Shown here piece by piece: positions 34,783 through 45,110 of a DNA stretch of 64,000 nt. The stretch is from positions 39,922 through 103,921 of the forward strand of contig NXFV01000939.1 of the NCBI GenBank assembly GCA_002803225.1, read 5' to 3'. This DNA is from Gamarada debralockiae (taxonomy: Eukaryota; Ascomycota; Leotiomycetes; Helotiales; Hyphodiscaceae). Every line of letters begins with the position of its first letter. Within the stretch, counting starts at the first letter, position 1. A program made the translations under genes and the position numbers. The notes beneath the pieces are model-generated. The model ran no database searches, was not told where the DNA came from, and saw only the letters and a program-made list of their open reading frames with translations.

Positions 34783-35494
34783 ATGTCTCAGCCTGGCGAA
34801 GATCCCAGTCGCGAAAAACCATCTCGAAAACAACGACGCAGACAACGAAACTCTCCAATTCCCGTCGACGATGCACATTCTTCCCTCGAAGCAATAACAC
34901 CTGCTCTCTCCCCTCCTCCCATTACCTCTCTTCCCCACATGTCGACGCCCGTCCGCCTTCTCGTCTGCTCAATTGGCAATCCAGGGCCGTATCTAAATAC
35001 CTCCATTCAGCAGGACACACCGTGCTCTCCGCCTCGCAAACGCTCTCCAATACCCTGCGTTCCAGAAATCGAGGGCTTATGGAAATGGTCTTGTCTCTGC
35101 GGGCTCCGAATTCACGCTCTGGCAATCGAGTTCCTTGATGAACGTCTCTGGAGTCGGCGTCGCTGTCGCGTGGCGGCAGTTCGTGAAAGATTCGAGGGGA
35201 GAGGAGGCGAGATTGGTGGTTGTGCATGATGAGCTAGAGTTGGCACCCGGACAGCTGAAGGTTAAGAGTGGGAGTGCGAGCGCGAAGGGACATAATGGGT
35301 TGAAGAGCATTAATGGTGTTTTGAGGGGGGGGGAGTATACGCGGATTGGGGTGGGGATTGGGAGGCCGGAGTCGAGGGATCCGGAGGTTGTGGCGGGATA
35401 TGTGTTGAGGAAGATGAGCGGCGGGGAGAGGGGGAAGATTGAGGGGTGTGTGGGGAGGGTGGAGGTCGAGTTGAGGAGGTTGATGGAGGGTTGA
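34783..35494 (+). pseudogene. Peptidyl-tRNA hydrolase (Pth family) with two frameshifts
   Basis: Three plus-strand frames in sequence spell a bacterial-type Pth. Frame 1 from ATG 34783: a basic N-terminal extension, then RLLVCSIGNPGPYLNT. Frame 2 from ~35001: LHSAGHTVLSA (His of the active site). Frame 3 from ~35033 to the stop at 35494: LANALQYPAFQKSRAYGNG, SSSLMNVSGVGVAVAW (Asn), VVVHDELEL (Asp) and KGHNGLKSI. Each shift needs one extra base, in ACC|CTC and GCC|CTC contexts, so both look like loss of one C from a short C run. Pth cleaves peptidyl-tRNA, in fungi mainly for mitochondria. All catalytic residues are still encoded, so either the gene is recently dead or the reference has two base errors. 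Confidence 0.8.
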
Positions 35495-35874
35495 GGGGGA
35501 GGATAATTGAGGACATAATACAAACGATTCGAAAGAGTGCAGAGACCTCCCGATACCAAAGGCTCATCCTAATGCATCGATTGCCTGTGGTGGACCGTCC
35601 TACACAAGCTCGAGGGATCCCTGCCCAAGGAGAGTGCGCCGAGATGTGTATCTGGTCTACGGAATCACACCTTGGCACGGCACAACGGGGATTGGGATGG
35701 ATAGAAGCTGCAAAACAGGCCAAAGGAGCCAGAGGGAGAGAGAAAAGGCGTGGGCTCACATATTTGGCACAGGGTTACGAAGTCTTGTTTGAAAACGTCA
35801 TGTAAATAATGAGGCTTGGGAGAAATTCGCAAGGATAAGCAGAATACTATTGGCTCCTTCCTTCTCTCTTGGCT
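35495..35874. other. Convergent 3' intergenic region
   Basis: 380 bp between the 3' ends of the pth gene (plus) and the transporter gene (minus). No feature seen. Confidence 0.5.
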
Positions 35875-37534
35875 TCAGTCATTTCCTCCAGCTTGAGCAA
35901 CCTGTCTTGCCAGCTTTGAATCTGCCCTCTGCTGCTTCCGCCATTGCTCGGCATAACGAACTCCAAACCCGTGCTCGAAAACGGCCCTGACCTCCTCCAA
36001 TGTCATGTTCGCAGCCTCAGGGAAACAGAAGATCACGAATACCCAACCCAAGAAGCACAAGACTGCATAGAAGCCGAAGGTCCCAGACGGAGAAATACCT
36101 TTCATCATGGACAAGAACGTCGACGAAACAACGATGTTGGGGCCCCAGTTGAAGACATTGATCATCATGGTTCCCATTGCTCTCACCTCCATGGGAAGGA
36201 ATTCGTTTGCTTGCCAGGGGACACAACCTAAGCCAGCAGCATAGAAGGCTACAAAGCCAATCATGGCAACAAGAACCAGAATCGCAGGCCACCCTACTCG
36301 ATCATCTGTGAGCTCGAGGGTCTTTCGGTCAATTGGCACCCACTTGAAGGCGATCGCGGCCAAGACTAAGCAGACAGGCATACCCCACATCGTCCACAAC
36401 AGGAGTCGGCGACGTCCAATGCGGTCAATGATCAGGATGGAGAGGATTGTGAAAATCCAGTTCACGCCAGCTACCACGGTTCCAACGGCAATGGGGTTCT
36501 TGAAGCCAACGATGTCGAACAATGTGGAGGAGTAGTACATCAGGGTGTTGAATCCACAAAACTGTTGGAAGAACATGAGGCCACAAGCAGCGATCAGTGC
36601 TCGTCGATTTGCCGGGATGGCGAAAAGTGCTTGCAGAGCTTTGCGAATCGAAACTTCTTCGTTCAAGTTCTTGGCATAGGATACGCCGATTTCGATAGAC
36701 CGGACTTTGTCTGTGATTTGTTGCTCCGTGGCATTGGGGTAGATGGATCGAATGACAGACTCGCATTCTTTTCGCTTGTTGTGGTAGAGGAGCTGTCTTG
36801 GGGATTCTGGACACCAGAACATGAACACACCGAGGAGAATTGACGGGACGGCACCGAGGGCTACCATGTATCGCCAGCCGTGGGCCACGTGCGAGAATGC
36901 TGCATCAAGAGCGTATGCAAGGACCGACCCGCCGCCCAAGAAGATCATATCGACGGATATCATACGGCCTCGGAAGCGGGATGGTGAAATCTCTCCAATG
37001 TATAGAGGCACAATCTGGTGAATCGTTAGCCAGCGACCTTCCGAAGAAAGGTCAGTAACCTACAGTCGACGCTGATCCAACACCAAGGCCAATGAGGAAT
37101 CGACCAACAGACATCTGGGCAATGGTATACGAAGTTGCTTGGATAATTGCACCGAGAGTAAACAGCACTGAAGCGAACCAAATCGCCGGACGTCGTCCAT
37201 ACTTGTCTGCCGTTGCTCCAGCCACGATGGCTCCGCACAAAGCTCCCGTAGCACAGAGGGCAGTGATGAGCTCCTTCTCAGAGCTGGAAAGAACTCTGTT
37301 GTCGAGATCCTTTCCAATGACGACCAAGACACCGGAAATCACTCCAGTGTCATAGCCAAAGAGGAGACCGCCGATGGCTGCAGCTGCTGCACAAAGCCAG
37401 ATGAATGCCCCGGGCGTGGTGTCTTCGATTGTGTCGAGGTTTGGGGTTTTCTCGATGTCCTCGCTGCCGCTGTTTTCTTGGTGGTCAACGGCTATGGCAT
37501 CTTTGCCCTGAGGTTGGACCTCTGGAGAAGCCAT
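35875..37534 (-). CDS. MFS sugar transporter, myo-inositol type
   Basis: Exons on the minus strand: 37064-37534 and 35875-37014; 536 residues, one 49-bp intron. It has about twelve hydrophobic segments and all sugar-porter signatures: GGLLFGYDTGVISGVLV (TM1), ADKYGRRPAI, GRFLIGLGVGSAS, the VPLYIGEISPSRFRGR motif, FWCPESPRQLL, CGFNTLMYYSSTLFDIVG, DRIGRRRLL and the C-terminal NEFLPMEVRAMGT. The first loop and ISPSRFRGR resemble fungal ITR-type inositol/H+ symporters. It should sit in the plasma membrane. Its start is 856 bp from the divergently transcribed Gfo/Idh/MocA dehydrogenase, which supports a polyol, perhaps inositol, role; substrate choice within sugar porters is uncertain. Confidence 0.88.
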
Positions 37535-38390
37535 AGTTAAAGATTACGTTCAACGGGAGTTGGTTGAAGTTGAAGAAGGGCACGATATATGGTGCAAGAT
37601 GAGCAGAAAAAGCTCAATTGAGAGACACTGTAGTGAACCGGCAACAGAAACAGAAATGATCTGACCAAGTGGTCCATTTTATAGTTGAGTCCATTGATAC
37701 AAACCGGATATGGGCGCGGAAGTGTCTTTGCGCTAAGCGGAAGCTGGGGAATGGAGAACTGGAGTACTCCCTACCCCGTAAGGATGTTGGAAGTACTTTC
37801 CTGGCATTGCAGTGCTCCAAAACCAAGGAATGGCGGGGTACATTAGATTGATGGGGTGGCAGGCCAGATGCGGAAAGTCTGCCCGGTGGGAAGGAAATAA
37901 ATGCGGGCTCGGCTCAAGGCGGGGACTGGCGGAGGTTTAAATTCGTCAAAGGAAAGTCTTTCCGGCCACCAGGAAAAGCGGCGTTTGACTTTATCGAGGC
38001 TTTCTCCTAATGCACCTCAGAATCGTCACTCGTCTGCTGAGCCTACCCCGTGTTCTCGGGCTTTATTTTTGTGGCTTCGTCCTGATAGTCTATGGATCCC
38101 CTCCTTCCTATGTGGAGATGGTCATCCCCAGTGGGAGTAAGTCTCTCCGGCAGGAGCTCGATTTTCGAAGCTCGGGATGTTGTAGAAAATATCGTTCAGT
38201 GCCACCGCAGATTCGAATCTGAGGTGGGTTTCCTCTAAGGCTCTCTATACAAATACCTATCTCCCAAATTGACGATAGATTCCATACCTACCACTCCAGT
38301 CACTTGTTCGCCGTTCTTTCCCCGTATTCCCAGTGACAAAAGTTTGTTCTTCTGCCTCTTCCCTCCTCAAATTGAATTCTACCTTCAGCA
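37535..38390. promoter_or_regulatory. Shared divergent promoter of transporter and dehydrogenase
   Basis: 856 bp between two starts facing away. It contains CreA-like SYGGRG hexamers (CTGGGG near 37745, GCGGGG near 37832), which would fit carbon-catabolite repression, and a pyrimidine-rich stretch before the dehydrogenase ATG. Sites of this length occur often by chance. Confidence 0.4.
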
Positions 38391-39523
38391 ATGGCACCGC
38401 AAAAGCTCAAGATTGCTGCCGCCGGACTCGGACGGATGGGCAAGCGTCATGCTCTCAATTTCTTGAATCGGACACCTCGAGCAGAGCTAGTCGCTGCCTT
38501 CTCCCCTGATCCAGCTGAATTGGCGTGGGCAAAACAACATCTGGAGCCATTCGGCGTGACTCTCTATGACAATTACGACAAGATGATCGAGCAGTCTGGC
38601 CTCAATGCTGTAGTGATCGGCACTGCAACATCGGTGCATGCAGAGGAGGCAATCAAAGCTATGGAGAAGAATCTGCATGTTCTCTGCGAGAAACCTCTCT
38701 CAACGAGTATTAATATTGTAAGTATTAACCTTTGCTCTGAATCATCGTGATTGGGCTGCAGCTGATCTCATTGTGAATTCAGTGCAATTCGGTGGTTGCA
38801 GCGGCCAAAAAGAGACCTCACCTCAAAGTCATGTGCGGCTTCTCACGACGATTCGACGATTCCTACCGCGACGCCTATAACAAGACGAGCAACGGTGCAA
38901 TTGGCAGACCCTCCATTCTCCGAAGCCAAACATGCGATAAACACGATCCCTCTGGCTTCTTCGTCGAGTACGCCGCTTGGTCAGGAGGAGTATTCGTCGA
39001 CATGGCAGTCCACGACATCGACCTCACACTCTGGTTCTTCGGTGACGACATCATACCAAAATCCATCTCAGCACACGGTATCACTGCCGTTCAGCCCGAT
39101 TTACGGAAATACAATGACTACGACAACGCTGTTGGGATCGTCGAGTTCCATAACGGCAAGATTGCTTACTATTACTGCTCGAGGATGATGGCACATGGAC
39201 AGGAGGATACCACTGAGATTATTGGCACCGAGGGAAAGCTGACTGTGAATGGAAATCCGCAGCAGAATCTTGTGAATTACTATCATGCTGGTGGTATTAC
39301 GCGAGAGGTTCCGGCAACGTATTGGGGTAGGTTTGAAATGGCGTTTGTGAAGGAGTCGAATGAGTTTGCTGCTGCTTGTTTGGATGATACTCCGCTCCCG
39401 ATCAAGCTTAGCAATGCTGTGAAGGCGGTTGAGATTGGTGCTTATTTGCAAGAGGCGCTTGTCAGTGCGAAGCAGATTCATTTTGATGAGATTGGGAGGA
39501 GGGTTGAGAAAGCCCAGCTATGA
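38391..39523 (+). CDS. Gfo/Idh/MocA oxidoreductase (inositol 2-dehydrogenase-like)
   Basis: Exons 38391-38717 and 38783-39523; 355 residues, one 64-bp intron. The N-terminal Rossmann domain shows IAAAGLGRMGKRHALNF (GxGxxG), then VVIGTATSVHAEEAIKA and the family motif LCEKPLS with its catalytic Lys (~residue 102). The C-terminal half has CGFSRRFDDSYRDAY, GGVFVDMAVHDIDLTLWFFG (metal-free catalytic Asp/His motif DMAVHDID) and EIIGTEGKLTV. Enzymes with this motif oxidise inositol or related polyols/sugars with NAD(P). The intron sits directly after the EKPLS region. The divergent inositol-type transporter next door supports the substrate guess, but D-galactose or gluconate-type substrates remain possible. 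Confidence 0.88.
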
Positions 39524-39848
39524 ACTTGTGAGCTGGAATTGGCAGGAGGAAGTAGTGCATAGTTGAATGATAATGACACTTCGACGATAACTTATGGTCC
39601 TCATACTGATTTTTCCCATCGAGACAACTCCTCGATTACCTCCCTCCCAACACCTCACAACTTCAACCCCTTCCTATGAATATAATTCATTCTCCTGAAG
39701 TAGAAATATACACTTAATAGCCGTCAACTATAGCTACTCAATCTTCTTGAATACAAATCAGTTTATCGTTTCAATTTCTTGAAGTGTTCTCGCTTCATGA
39801 GGAAATAAGCGAGGGACCCCTCCCTGGTAGATGTGACAACCTCTAAAT
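39524..39848. other. Convergent 3' intergenic region
   Basis: 325 bp between the dehydrogenase 3' end and the 3' end of the regulator gene. No feature seen. Confidence 0.5.
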
Positions 39849-41883
39849 TTAATTATTATCACTATCCTCATCCCACTGCTCCTCCAGCGACTGAATAAGC
39901 TTCTTTGTCCTCCACCCAGTCGTCTCTTCCATCTTTGACAGGAAGGAGACTGCTGCATCTCGATCCAACTTAGCTCGCAATACACCGCCCCACACTGATA
40001 AAGCATGACGTGCCGTGAAAAGCGTGTTTTCCGCCCTTTTGTTCGAGACAGCGAGGCCCAAGATTACTAAAAGATGATCGCGGACGATTCTCTGCACAGT
40101 GTCAGTGAATGGTCGAACTGGACACAAAGGGTACTGCTATACCTCTCTTTTTCTCCCTTCTCGGAGACTTTCATAACTAGATACCCTATCTTGAGAAGTC
40201 GACACCGCAAGAACGATCTTCGCAATATGGTAATATTGCAGCCCAACCACTTTCCCAAAGCAATTAGTAAATTGTATTTGACAGGCTGTTGGAAATTTAC
40301 GTACCATGAAAAGGCTGCAACATCCAAATCTCCGGAAATGCTCTATTCTCCTCCCGACTCCTCGGTTTAAACAACACCGGCTCAAACGAAGCCGGCTTAC
40401 TATGCACCCAGCCCTCAATCTCCTCACTTATTTGGCGCAAAGCAGCAAGATCGGCTTTCTGATCAGGATGAAAAGCACAGCTGAGGACTTTAGCCAGCAA
40501 GAACACCATCCGGTTCGCCCATGATACATCATCGTTTCGTTGAAAGATTTGCGAATCGTGGTAGTTTTCGAGGTGCGTGCGGAGCGGTTGTTGTAGGACG
40601 AGAGAATTGTAGATATCTTCTCGGAGGCAGAGCCAGGCTGCTGCTTCGCCGAGACCACCGGAGGAACCGAATGTTGCTACGGAGTTTAGGAGTCGTGTTG
40701 TTCCGAGGAGGTGGCATCGTTGATCGTAATCTGTTGGGTGTGTTAGTAAGAGCATAGAGAATGTCCCGGGTAGTAGACTGGGCTGTTTACCATCCATCTC
40801 TTCATACTGTCGAAGGATTGCAATAGCAGCCAGGATATCTTCACTGATATTCTCACTTGGTTCAGAAAGAACTGGTATCAGAAGCTCTAAACATTTGTCG
40901 TGGTAGTGTATGGCTTCGATCTCGTCGTAATCAAAATATCGACTGATATGCCGGGAAGAGAAAGCGAAGATTGCGTAGCGGAGAACTGGTTGCTCTAATG
41001 CTCGTTGTGGTACAATTATCTCGAAAGATCGATTTATATCTGTAACATCGGCCTAAAAAGTAGATTAGAAATACTCCTCGAAAGGTTCAACGGCAGAGGA
41101 ACTAACTTACCCACAAAGCCATGTTCTCAATGAAGTTCCTCATTAAAGCTGCCTCTTTCTCACTGAAAGGTATCACTTGAGGATGTAAATCTAGGAAGAA
41201 ACCAACAGATGCGGGAGACTCGTTGCTGATGGCGAGAGGGGATAATATTGCCTCCTGTGCTCCTGCAAGATATGAGAAAGATGATTCGGATTCCAGGGAC
41301 AGTGACTTGCCAGGAGGTGAGACGTGGAAGCTCTGCAGTGGAGTTTGCACACTTTCATAGACATCGCTCTGCCGGCTTTCATTATCCCGTACCAAGAAAC
41401 CTATCCGATTGTCATGACAATCAGGAGCTGTAATTTCTTGGTGCTCTGGCGTTGGATGCTCGTTCCTTGCCGACAGCGTCAGGTGATGATCTTGTTCCGG
41501 GTCGAATCTGTTACGATGCCCACGTTCCTGGGGGCCCTTAGCATGCACATCATTAGAGTTTATGAGGCTGTTGTTCTCCAGTCCTTCCATCAGATTATCG
41601 TTGTCCTCTTCGTCGCCATCACTTGCAGAGATCTCCGTGTAATATCGAATAATCTTTGGTGTCTCATCGAAGTATTGAACTTCGGAATCAGCACATGAAG
41701 AACCAAAGGGGTGATTTCACTGCATACGTTCTTTTGGCAATCTCAGCCATGTTTGATTACGAGAATACGAGAGATCTGTATTGTTGGCAGTCCTGGGCTG
41801 CTTTTTGAAGCGGACACTGCCTAATCGGACGCAATCTATTTCACTTTCTTCGCACCGAGCACAAGATGGTATCTTTGTATCAC
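39849..41883 (-). CDS. ARCA-like fungal transcription factor, 5' end not found
   Basis: Minus-strand exons 41728-41883, 41111-41679, 40791-41052, 40305-40730, 40143-40249, 39849-40091 give 587 residues without a start. The first visible exon carries the second half of a Zn2Cys6 cluster (PSCARCEESEIDCVR) and the linker SVRFKK ... WLRLPKEL; then QYFDETPKI and the Fungal_trans_2-like domain (EKEAALMRNFIENMALW|ADVTDIN, RYAIFAFSSRHISRYF, GTTRLLNSVATFGSSGGLGEAAAWLCLREDIY). This order is that of ARCA-type regulators. Introns of 48-60 bp are GT-AG. The exon starts at an acceptor (41884), so a 5' exon with the first CxxC half should exist upstream, but I could not find it up to 42.8 kb. Confidence 0.75.
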
Positions 41884-42161
41884 CTAAACAATTGGAATTA
41901 GTATAGATCCTGAAAGAAGGTTAAAAGGAGATTTGCATTTTAGATGAAGAACTAGTAGAGAAAATGATCAGCTAAATGTTTTTCAAATCAGACAACCTCA
42001 TGGGAGAAAAAGCGGGTTCCAAGGGACCTACTTCGACAGCTGTGGCTGATTGTCATGTGAGCTATATGTGTATTGTTTCAAGGGTCTTTCTGTTATGGCT
42101 CACCAGCTGGTTATCAGTCTGCTCCTTGTCATGGAAGAGACGCCACCACCGTCCTTGCTTG

Positions 42162-42796
42162 TCATCGGGACGTCCAGAAGGCTGAAGGCTGGTTGCCCTG
42201 GCTACCGATTCCGTCCCGAATCATGAAAGATTCTTCTCCAACATAAGGTGGTATCGAATAGTGAGAAGAGCAAATTATCACATGAGGAGGACTTGAAAAA
42301 CAAGATTTCTCTCCAGGAATTGATGTTGCAGCGGGGTAAGTGGGGCGGACGGGAATAGCGGAACGGCGCTGAAATTGATTCGGTTCCGCTCTCCACTGCA
42401 GGATTGAAAACATGATAATGCAGACCAGGTCAGAGCGGAGCTGGTTAAGTGCGGCCAGAAGTTCGGCTCTTGTCAAGGTCTGAGTCTGACATGGTGGTGT
42501 CCGAGGACATAATGAAGCATCTGGACGAAATCACCGCTAGCGGGAGTTGCTATTCGGTGAGGCTCCACGTCTGGCAGGTGTAATGGTCTTTGCGCTGTTG
42601 GTCCGGCACCGATCGCATTCATTTGTTTGTTTAGATGCTGTTCGTATGCTGCGTCTGGATTCTGAATAGGGTCATTTGGATCTTTCAACCCGGGGCCGCT
42701 GCCGTACGCATCTCCTTGTGATTGCTAGGCCAAATCTCGCCGCTTGGGACTGGTTTCGGGAGAGTAGTCATATTGTGTATTCGAGGTGTCCGACAT
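42162..42796 (-). pseudogene. Unrecognised small gene with in-frame TAG
   Basis: From an ATG at 42796 the minus strand reads MSDTSNTQYDYSPETSPKRRDLA, then TAG, then continues in the same frame with natural-looking polar sequence (GDAYGSGPGLKDPNDPIQNP ... LNKQMNAIGAGPTAQRP). A further segment in another frame (LTRAELLAALNQLRSDLV) may be the next exon. The TAG stands where CAG would fit, as from one C-to-T change. I do not know the family. It may instead be an upstream exon region of the ARCA-like gene; there is no zinc-cluster motif to support that. Confidence 0.3.
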
Positions 42797-43925
42797 GCTG
42801 AGAGTTAATGCCTAACAACAGTAACGTGGAAAATTCGAGGGAATCAAAGAATGAAGAAAGAGAGGCTCAGGACTTTGAAAACAATTGGAGTGTAACTACT
42901 CCGCACCATCAACTGGAAGAGAATGACTTAAGTGGTGCCGATATGCAAAATCAACGGCCTCGTGAAAGGCTGAGATCTCAGAATGGCCGTGTAGGGTGGG
43001 ATTCGCAGTCCGCCTGTATGGGAAAGATGAGAGGGGCTGGAGCCGAAATAGGATCGATCTGCACCATAGCGGAAAGGAATCTGGAGAGGGTCATGAGGGG
43101 TTTTGATGATCATAAAATAAGATGACACGGTTCCGTGGCAATCAACGCAGGAATCAAAGGACTGTTGACTGAAAACAGAGCATTGAAAATCATTCCCCAG
43201 ACTGCAATTTAATCCTCAAACTTAGATGCTGGTTTTCGAGGCTGAAGCAAACCTCTCTCCAGGTGCAGCGTTGAAACTTAAAATGGCGGACTTCGTCTCC
43301 GGCCTATCGAACTTCTAAAAGTGGAAAAGTGGAGTGGTGCATTCGATGCTTAGTAGATGCACTAGTTGCCCATGGGGTAAAGATGGAGATCTTGGTTGTG
43401 AAATGGAAATGGACGCGAGAGTCCTGAAGCGAGGAGTCTCGACCACTTCCGCTAGTGGTAATAATTTTTGTCGATTTGTGATCTCGATGTTTCCCGAAAG
43501 CTGTCTCTGGTGTTTCGAGTGTGCCAAACTCAATTGCGTCATAATTCGCTTCTGTCCCGTGATACAGCCTCGTCAGCCTCGCCAAATGCGAACAGTTGGG
43601 CAATGTATCTGATCTATCAATTGCAAGCCGCGGACGCAGGTTGGGATGTTTTGCCGATAGCTGCCAAGAAGAGGCTGTGGTATAATCCCCCCTTCTCTTG
43701 ACTTGCAGGGATTACCGCCTTGAGGCTGGCATTGAAGAGCATGTTTAGCGTGTTTAGGTAGTTCGTCAATTACCAAGGGGCCGGCAGTAACCGAGATGGC
43801 GGCTAAGAGCGGCACCAAAATCGCCCAAAATAGAACGACTGGGTTGCGAACCTCATAGATAAATTTAAAGAATTCTAGCAAAACACACAAGCCCAAGACA
43901 ACAAATCAGACTTCACCATATCTGA
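42797..43925. other. Intergenic, nothing recognised
   Basis: 1.1 kb without a supported gene. A minus frame at 43573-43896 has a hydrophobic stretch (VVLFWAILVPLLAAISV) but no known motif and no splice support. Confidence 0.4.
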
Positions 43926-44014
43926 GGTTCTATAGTGTAGCGGTTAGCACGTGGGATTTTGATAACATCAAAATCATTTCTTCCCGAATCCCCGGTTCGA
44001 GCCCGGGTAGGACC
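43926..44014 (+). tRNA. tRNA-Gln (anticodon TTG) with an 18-nt intron
   Basis: The acceptor stem GGTTCTA (43926-43932) pairs with TAGGACC (44008-44014). D-arm GTG...CAC, anticodon stem TGGGA (43952-43956) with TCCCG (43982-43986), and T-arm CCCGG-TTCGAGC-CCGGG are all present. The anticodon TTG is at 43959-43961. An intron at 43963-43980, just after position 37, contains ATCAAAA, complementary to the anticodon loop TTTTGAT, as expected for nuclear pre-tRNAs. A T run (~44030) follows as a Pol III stop. Confidence 0.9.
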
Positions 44015-45110
44015 TTCGTTCACGCACAGCTTTTTTGCCATTTCTTTTCTTGATCTTTTGTTGAATTGGTGCAAATTTTTGGATGTTGTGAGCGGGATCA
44101 ACTAGTCAAGCGAGACCCCACCGTTCCATCGGCGTTGGGACCGAGGGCAGTAAATTAAGCCCTTTAAAAAATCCAGGGTTTGTTCGCCTGAGAACTTACT
44201 GATTAATATTCAAGCGATCTCTTTTGGCTGTATTTTGCAATTTTTTCTCAGCGCTTGCCTCAGATTCATGCTCCGAATCTTGCCATCACCTTTGCTTTTG
44301 GAACTCCCTTTTCTTGGAGATGTCTAATTCTGGTCGCGCTCAGAGTTTGGCCTTCGCCTCTCGTTCCACAACCTACCTCTCTTTGACGTCTGGGTTTTGC
44401 TCTAATTCTGACACCCATGTCGAGCTGGTTTGCTTCACTTTGGTCTATCATTCTGATCAGATTTGGCTCGGTTCTAGGCGCCTTTCAGAGCCTAATTTTG
44501 CACTTCAATCACGCGGCCGCGACGCCGGAAACTTAAGGCCGCAAAGTACCACTTCGGAATCTGGCCCTCCTCACCTTTGGTTTCTTTGACGGGTAACTCT
44601 TCAAATGGTCAGAATGCGACGAACGATCCATCTCTAATCCTGGCCTTTACCACTACTTCTGCTTTTTACGTCTGATTCTGATCTTCACCTCTAGTTCCAC
44701 GACCTCGACCACCGGCCATTAGGATACGTGCAGCAGTCGACATCCGATTCTGCTCACTCTTGGCTAATAAGTAAACCTTGTAAAAAGAGAGACGGCCTGC
44801 GTCAACGCCCTCAATATCACTATAGTTAGAATCGGTAGAGAGCAGGGCAATGCGATTTATTGATTTCTACTGGGCTAGATATTTAAGCAAAACACTACTA
44901 ACAGGACTACTTAGAAATGCACTGGAGAATGCCCAGGTTTCTTGAAAAAGGAAAGGAAGCCGAATAGTATTTATATTATATAGAGTTGGAAAGGAAAGTG
45001 AAATCGCGCTCTCCATAGTCACCCTTCCATTTGCAACTCTGTGTAATTACATTGGAAATATTTAATTCTTAACCACATACGTCCCGCCTATTGGCCATTC
45101 ATAAGAGCCT
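44015..45110. other. Intergenic between tRNA-Gln and catalase
   Basis: Contains a 37-bp dispersed repeat (44175-44211, listed separately). A 121-codon plus frame at 44224-44589 is Ser/Cys-rich and lacks any domain; I regard it as chance. 44880-45060 is AT-rich 3' flank of the catalase gene. Confidence 0.4.
44175..44211 (+). repeat. Dispersed 37-bp repeat, copy 1
   Basis: Matches 54999-55035 in the same orientation with four differences in 37 bases. Both begin AGGGTTTGTTC and end ATATTC, with GTTC and GAAC forming an inner inverted pair. Confidence 0.6.

Noticed and set aside
43573..43896. Possible small secreted/membrane protein (minus)
   Set aside because: One hydrophobic stretch but no CFEM or other Cys pattern, and hydrophobic region is not at the N-terminus.
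44224..44589. 121-codon Ser/Cys-rich plus frame beside the tRNA
   Set aside because: No domain, no promoter context and composition like random reading of pyrimidine-rich DNA.
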